From assembly GCF_000006405.1 (NCBI RefSeq), contig NW_003205107.1, forward strand, positions 8,810 through 33,759: 24,950 bases of DNA. The letters are read 5' to 3'. This DNA is from Perkinsus marinus ATCC 50983 (taxonomy: Eukaryota; Perkinsozoa; Perkinsida; Perkinsidae). A program made the position numbers and the translations under genes. Numbering within the stretch: the stretch's first letter is position 1; each line of letters begins with the position of its first letter. This document shows positions 17,604-24,950 of the stretch, piece after piece. The notes under the pieces are model-generated. The model saw nothing but the letters and a program-made list of their open reading frames with translations, searched no databases and was not told where the DNA came from.

Positions 17604-20600
17604 TGATGAACAGCCGTATTGACCATCAGCTACACCTCGTATCGCTGAGCGCATGATCCTCCGCACGAGCTACCGAAATCCTACCTACTTAGGGGCTCGC
17701 CGGGCTTCATTACTTTCTCACGCGATGAGCGAATAGGGTATACGGGTAGCTGCTCGCTCGTGCTGTCATAAGATATCAGTTGTCTCGAGTTGCTCACACC
17801 TTCAAGTATTGGAGTTATAACAACATCAGCTGAGCTGGTTCAGCTGAGGAGTCAGATGGCTTCATTAACTGATCAATCGGTCTGTTTATGGGCATATTGG
17901 GAATACTCAGTGCTGGAGTATATGTTGACTCCCACCTGGTTTCCAAACTGTTTGGTAAGTCGGCACGAATAATCAATTGCAATAACGTCACAGTTTAGCT
18001 ACGCAAAATCATTGAGTAGTTGTGATCCAAACGAGAACAGCGGTAAGTTAGCGGTGTATGTAGTGAACAGGCTTTGAAGATTCTCGACAACGAAACTGAC
18101 TACCGAGCGGTACGGACCTTTCCTCCGCCCGTCTTACTCCCTAGCCTCATAGACAAACCGCACTAGGCATCTAGATGCCGTCACAAACTCGTAACACCAC
18201 AACGTCTTCAACGAACACCAACATAACAGCTCATGATGACATAAACACTCACAGATCATCGCTAAGCGCTCGTATCACTTTGGGCTATGAGGTTCTCAGC
18301 GGCCTTTACTTTGCTTGATAAGAATTCATTGACATTACTTGACCCCGGGGCTACTCCAACCAGATCTCGACATTTCTCTTTCGTCATCCCCTCCTCGAAA
18401 CTTGCCTTGATTGCATCGAACAAACCACGAGCACCAAGGACAGCAGAGAGCCTCCCCTCGAGATCCCTAGGATCTCCTCTGAGTTCTCCGGAGCTGTTTA
18501 CTTTGGTAGTGCCGTTAAAGCAGTCAACCCTTACCGTCCCGCCGTTGTTTTTCCTATCAAAAAATTGCTCACACGACTACGTTCCATTGACCTCACCATT
18601 CAACGTAAATAGAATCCCCAACTCCATCTTCACCGGACCACTCAGCCATATAAGAACCACCATAGGCTGCAGTCACTCCGAAAAAACCATTACGTGAGGT
18701 GCTTGTACAGAGTGAGTCGGAAGCATGGATCTATAAGGGACGAATTACCAGCAGGGTGAGCAACCATGACGACGACGTCGGACCTCAGGAGTGTGAACGG
18801 ACAAAGCCGAGACTTGGTCATTCAAAGAGGCGACCTGGTCTTTCAACCCACCTACAGTGGCCTCCAACGCTTGCACTTTCGTCTCAACCTGAATGAATTG
18901 ATTCAATGAGAGCCTCTCGGAAAATGCCCTTGTACCCTTGTTCTGGGTTTAGCGGATTGCAAGGCGAGGCTGACTGACAGTACAGCCAGCATCATAGCAG
19001 CGCTTTGAGTGAAGCGAGCCATTACACGAAAGGAAAGTTACCAGCAATTGAAGCCGCTATGAGACCTTTTATAGGGAGAGTACATCTCTATCGGGGACTC
19101 AGATGGGACTCACAGTCTAGGAAAGCTCTTATTCAGTGACCAACGCATTCAGAAGCGACCTGTAGTTGCCTTTACAACGGCAGTGGTTCACTTCCGAGTG
19201 CAGTGATTGATGCTCAAATAGGAGAGCTCTCGTAATTGTCTATATGATGTCGCAAGGTTACTAGGAGACACTGGAATAGCTGTTCTTGAGGCTTGGAGAC
19301 ATGTCTCGTCCTCGACAAATGCGCCCGCCGTATTCTTGCCTATATCCCGTATGTTGCTTTGTTCACTAGCGTCGAATTATAGTGCCGTCCTCAAAATTCA
19401 CTAGACACTAATGATTTTCCACTCGGGACAACACAAAGACTGAGTTATTAGTATCAGAAGCATGAGCATAACTGAGGGGACCAAATGCTGTTGCGGAGCA
19501 CTGCAGCAGAAAAGGGCCCGACTAATGGATTTCCGTGGCGTGTGAGAGTTCCGGGCTACATTTGATGAGATGAGATTTTCCAAATGCTGCATGACTCATC
19601 GCGATAGTCTGCATCATCATATTAGAATTAGGCCCTGAGTAGTCTCAAACCTACAAAGGAGAATCATGCCGTCTCCTTCAACTGCCTCTCATGGCCTACT
19701 CACATTATTAGAAATAACGGAATTGCCTCCGAGTCGCACTACACGGGTGCCTCTGCCGATTCCGTGATCTACAGGGTCAATACTTGGCTGATACATTTCA
19801 CTGTAAGCAATTGCGGATTCCCCAGACAGTGTCTTTTAGATTCTTGTGATGGCTTTCGCCTCTAGAGAGGCCAAAACCAGTTACACGGGGTGTATATACG
19901 ATCTCGCGCTCTCTATTATGCATTACAACTCGTCAGCAGCAAGTTGAAATACACTACATATGCCGATTGTCGGCCAACTCAAAATCCAACATTTTTATGC
20001 ATAAATGCTAATTCAGGCGCCCAACATGGATGCAAGCTTCTTCCAATTATCCTCAACAGACGTCGTCAAATCAAAGTCTCCGACTGCCCAGCCCTCTGTC
20101 GATTCGATCTGCGCGTGGTGACGCGGTACCAGCTCTGAAATGAGGGAATAAACCGCGGGGTCTCCGTAACATCATAAGTGGAGGTAGCCTAGTGCACTAT
20201 TAGTACTTAGCTTGCAGGTTCCTTGCTCACAGATTATAGCTTCAGAAGAGCCAAAGACTTCGAGTAACCTCAGTTGGGCGGCCAGGCGCTCTCGTGACTC
20301 GACTGGTTTCGCAGTATCGACATCAACAGGAAACTCCTAAAAAGATAGAGGAATAAGTTCCGATACCGGGACTCGAACCCGGGTCGCCTGGGTGAAAGCC
20401 AGGTATCCTAACCAGCTAGACTATATCGGATATAAAACTCACTAATAAGATATGATGTTCATAGGAATTAGGACAAGAGTCCACTTCTATTATCTACTAA
20501 AACTCGTCCGTAGCATTCATTACTACATTGAGTTTCTCTCCCACAACAGCCTCCTGGGAACCCTGTCCGATTCCGCGGCTGATTTTCTTGTCAATCTCAT

Positions 20601-23600
20601 CCAACATTCTTCTATACTCATCTGCTTGACGGCTTAGGTCACCTATCTCCTTCTCGATGCCTAAATAACAACTAATAAGACGAACCCACTAGTTATTCGT
20701 CATCTCAACAGTACCGCAGTAAATCTCAACGGGAAGTGATACAAAGCCAAACTCTCGTTATTCGAGGAATTCATTCTTAAACGACATGCCAGATATGTAA
20801 TCCATATTCCGACAATTGGCAACTATAGTTAGATCAACATTTGTTTACTCTCCTTGCGTTCACTCCAATACTTCACGGCTTCGTCCTCCTTCTTATCGAT
20901 ACTCTCACGAACCATCACTGTGTTCTTGGCAGCCAACACCGCTCGGGAAGCAACACTGTTCGCCATTTAGATGTTGACCGGAGTAAACAGGATATACTAA
21001 TAATAGTAAAAGTGATTTTTCCGATGGTCTGATCCTTCCTCTCTCGAGCTCTTCAAAAAGCTCCATTTCCCAATGTTCTGAATACAAGGAAATGTTCTTC
21101 CACTTCTTGGTGCGACCTCGAACATCCCGCACTGGCGGCCATATCAATCAAGTCTGCCTAGTACACAGTTACCAACGACGCGGAGAAGGGCACGAATCAC
21201 CAAACAATCTCCGAACCAGAGAGCGATAGAATTTTCAAAAATTCCTGTTGGTACATATCCCGACTCGTGTGCGAATTTTCCTACTGTAGTTTTGGAAACT
21301 CGTGAGCTGCGAAGACCAAACATATATTCCTCCAACACTACATTCGCCATCCGCTCCCACAGGATTACTACCGACCGACGACCTCCTCCGAATGACCAAC
21401 CAAAGAACTTAGAGAACAGTAACTCAATTTACGTTAATCGATCATCATCAATCCTCCCGAAGGAGCACCGCCTTCCATCGCCTGAGCATCTCCTTCCTCC
21501 ACTTTAACGACACATACCCGACATGGTCTTGAGGCCATAGACCGAAGCGCCGTAAGGGAAGCCCACAACAGCTGATGGGGACGCAAACGCTCCGTCGATC
21601 TGAATTGAAAACAGTATATTTTGGAATACGTAGACAAAACAAATTCACGACGGTTCTCAACAAAATGTTTATGATAAACAACATGAGCATGAACAACGGC
21701 AAGAAACAGCCTCAGTCACTAGTACGAGGTTTCCTGCTAATATTAAATATTTCTTAAATTTGACCCATACGAAATTCATTCTTACTGCGAGGCGTGTCCT
21801 CTAACGAATAACCCCATCGGAATCATCACTACCGATTCGATCTGCTCTTGGTTCTCTTCCGCCCAGCCTCCCGAACCTCGATACACACTACGAAATCCCC
21901 AGCTGCGGACTCAGGAGTGGCACTAACGCTTCCTATACTCCACTCGAGACGTTTTGAGCCTGATTACATATATGTATACCCAGAGTCGCAATATGGATCT
22001 GAATATTTCCTCAACTGAAAAGAGTATAAAAATTTACACACTACTTAGCGTAGAAGTTTACCAAAACCAATAAAAACCTCATTTTTATCATCAATGCGCG
22101 TAGTTGACCATATGCATATTCTCCCACACTGTAACAAACGGACACAATCCTAATACAACTATACTACCTATCTCGCCGAGAAATCGCTTACAGGCAGCCC
22201 CTACCGCAGCCTCAATGAAACGATCCTCGGGAATCTCCTCGTCAGTCGAGTCCCCTCCCAATTTGAATGCGCAGTGGAGCTTCACTACCGTCCTCGTCAT
22301 GTCATTCATAACACAAATCCTACCCCGAAAAATATTTTTCGCCGCCACAATCGGTACCAACTAAGCACATTTTCCTACTCTGTCATTAAAAATATAGTCC
22401 AAAATAGTCGCGAACGATGACCAACAATTGTACGAACGCAACTAGTATAGTCGCAACGGAGAGGTCCTCACTCTCCTCGAGGTAGCGCAAGATGAGCCGC
22501 AACGTAGCCGGATGATTAGACCGATAGAAAATGGGACGGTTACACAACACAACTATTACTAGGATGTGACAGAGGAGCGGTATATGCTTTGAGCATCCTC
22601 ATGAATATACCACTGTAAGGCACATCTTACGATCCATTCTATTTTACAAAAGCCTAGTTGTCAGTTCAAGTGAAATGTCTGAGGTTGAAACAAAGCACTG
22701 ATATGAGAACGCACACAATCACCTAATATACGACAATGACGGTACCACGCATGCTAATACCATGTCCCGACTTAAACTCGGACCAGGAAGTCGCGAAAAC
22801 TGTGATGATACTATTCTAACCACTCTACTATACCGTGATGATAGAAATCTTTCACCTCGCTACGCCGGCTGTTTTGAAGTGCAGTCTTTTCGTGGCGAGT
22901 GACGATTAACACGTTCAGATGTACGGTAACCGCTTACACTGTATGTGTAAAGTGGTTAAGTGGTTAAGTGGTTAAGTGGAAGAGTTCATGTTGGAATTCG
23001 GCAATTTTCAGGTTCAACCCCTGGTGAACTCCCTCTAGGGATGTTTGCAATTTTCCTCAGGAGTGATAACCCTTTCGGGATGCTATCACCTTCTCATGTT
23101 GTCCTTCTTAACGTTCAAGTCGTGAGATTCTATCCGGTGAGGTTGAGCTATTCCGTAAGGATGGCGTCGCCTAACTACAGATCCCATTAGCGCTAAGCAC
23201 CTGCCATACGAGGACAAGGTCCACTTCCAAGTGGTTGATATTATTCACTATGTAGGGATCGAACCTACATCCATCAGGAATTAGAACTGACCTTATAACC
23301 ATTAGACTATTTATTCTGTATTATTTATTTTGAAAATATATTTCGCTCTCTGCTAGATTTCTTCATCCAGCTGGGGCAGTTATGCCACAAGATGTAACTT
23401 TGTTACATCCAATTTCTTTGGATGCGGCAGCCATGCCACCCCAGATTAGTCTTGACACGATCATTCCTTGGTGAGGGGCAGCTATGCCATCGCAGGTTAG
23501 TCTTGACACGGTCATTCCTTGGTGAGGGGCAGCTATGCGTACAGCTAAGCCACCGTGTTGGTACAAGCAAATTAGACATGGGGTATCTTTCCAGTGGCAA

Positions 23601-24950
23601 TCTGTCACTCACTGTAGGTTGAAGTGTATTCTAATACGTCATGTCGCACTGGAGTCATGGAGTGGTCACCACTCAGTGGTGTAGTTGCCTTCGGACAAAT
23701 TCTGCCCTACCGAGCGCGGAATTGATTCGCACTTTGCAGTCGCGTTGACGAAGGTGATCAGATTATATTGGATGCCTGCGTGAATGACTGTACGATGACG
23801 TATATGGAGCTCCCATGGTTGGCAACTATAAGTTGTCCTCCTTGTGAAATTGATCTCACGTAAAGCAAATACCCTTTAAATGGTGTGCTCCATACAACAA
23901 TGGCAAGATCACAATTGGAGAATGATCAAAGTCTTGAGGCATACTTTGGCACGACGTGGTTGCTCTCTGAGTAAAATTGATTTCTTCTAGGACGAAGATG
24001 ACTTCCGAAAGGTCTTCGATACCATGATCGAGTACTTAGAACTGGAGGATTGCTGGGATCCATTGCCTTGCCGTGAAGGACCGAACTGTCGGACCACTTT
24101 TTGAAACGAAGAATAGCTGCCGTATGTTTTAGGATAATAGTCCTATAGGATCGCACTTGACACCGTCCACATACTGGAGGCATTGCTGTCCCGCTTTTCT
24201 CGCCATCAACCCTCCTGTGTAACTCGCAGAATCGCCCTCGAGAACACCCAGAAGTTTTTAAGCGCAACGTCGAAACAAATAGTCACTCGTGCATTGTGTT
24301 TGCGCGCTGCTTTGATGTGTGGACGCTAGTGCCATATAGCCACATATGTGTTTTCGCATCGAATCTAACCGTCTGCAAGTCACAGATGGTTGTATTATCT
24401 TCATGCAAACATTGTTGGTTTCGGCATCTTCTCAGTTTGTGATTTTTTGGTTCTCGTTTATTGATCAACCTCCCATTTTGCCCCTGCTTGGTGGTATCTG
24501 TTCTCTAAGGGTCATGGATTGGCAGTAGTTCGTTGACTGCTGGTCGTTGACGGTTCTGATCTGATCCGTGGTTCTACTGTCAGCATCAATTCTGGTTGAC
24601 CTCTGGCTTAGCTCGGCATGATACTTGGTTTTGTGGTGCTATATATCTAGGTGCTCACATTTTTCTACGATGTGATCTTATTGGGTTGGGATATCAAGAG
24701 AACGAAATCCTATGACTCAACATTTCCCGCTGGGAATCTTATCATGGGATCTTCCGAACTCGATGGCAGCTGCTAAAGATCTCCATCGAACAATCCTGTG
24801 CACAGCATGTATCCACGATTGAATCCAACGAGTTATCATCACTATCGGGACATTGTCACACAACACGATCAAAGACACTTTCTCATACTATCTTGGGGAA
24901 TTGAAACATATCCAGAGCGGATCACCTGTTAAACGAGTACACACGGAAAC

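Overview
The window is nuclear DNA from a protist with compact, intron-containing genes. GT-AG introns of 43-53 nt recur, alongside a few of 190-760 nt that carry mobile-element copies. Genes lie on both strands, and there are two intact eukaryotic nuclear tRNA genes. The protein content (an FHA plus RING-CH protein, a folate/biopterin-type transporter, a MATH-like protein, hnRNP-like RRM relics) fits an alveolate, most plausibly a Perkinsus-like or dinoflagellate-lineage organism. That placement is inference; no rRNA or organelle sequence is present to settle it.

Layout. 1-7.4 kb: two families of short non-autonomous inverted-repeat elements dominate. Family A is about 120 bp, with ends TGGAGTTTCACCC / GGGTGAAACTCCA. 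Family B is about 180 bp, with ends CAGTGTTGGAGTAGGAATAT or CAGTGTGGGA... / ...CACTG, and is hAT-like. Between and inside them lie a minus-strand terminal exon (417-670), an unrecognised multi-exon plus-strand gene (1959-3963), and a two-exon gene for the succinate dehydrogenase assembly factor SDHAF3/ACN9 (5804-6901), whose intron is about half element A. 7.4-8.8 kb: a single-exon BT1-family transporter. 8.8-11.7 kb: mostly non-coding, with a reverse-transcriptase scrap, trinucleotide repeats and decayed RNA-binding-protein genes (RRM and Mei2-type RRM). 12.0-15.8 kb: a divergent pair, a minus-strand two-exon MATH-like gene and a plus-strand RING-CH/FHA gene. 15.9-17.4 kb: B elements and poorly resolved membrane-protein exons. 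17.5-22.6 kb: tRNA-Trp, then minus-strand genes: a small secreted protein (4 exons), a coiled-coil protein with tRNA-Glu nested in an intron, a probable RNase P/MRP POP5 subunit (3 exons), and the last exon of a membrane protein. 22.9-24.95 kb: tRNA-like relics, a 51-bp tandem repeat and a broken copia-like gag.

Most gene models here were built by hand from splice-site phase and coding-like translation, so exon boundaries are predictions. The genes are unrelated housekeeping and accessory functions rather than one pathway. What they share is the elements: A and B copies sit in introns, immediately 5' of start codons, and in at least one case appear to supply a splice site. No clearly novel multi-gene system was found. 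The best leads are an element-derived splice acceptor, the tRNA-Glu inside a protein-gene intron, and a 50-nt tRNA-like sequence with acceptor, D and T arms but no anticodon arm.
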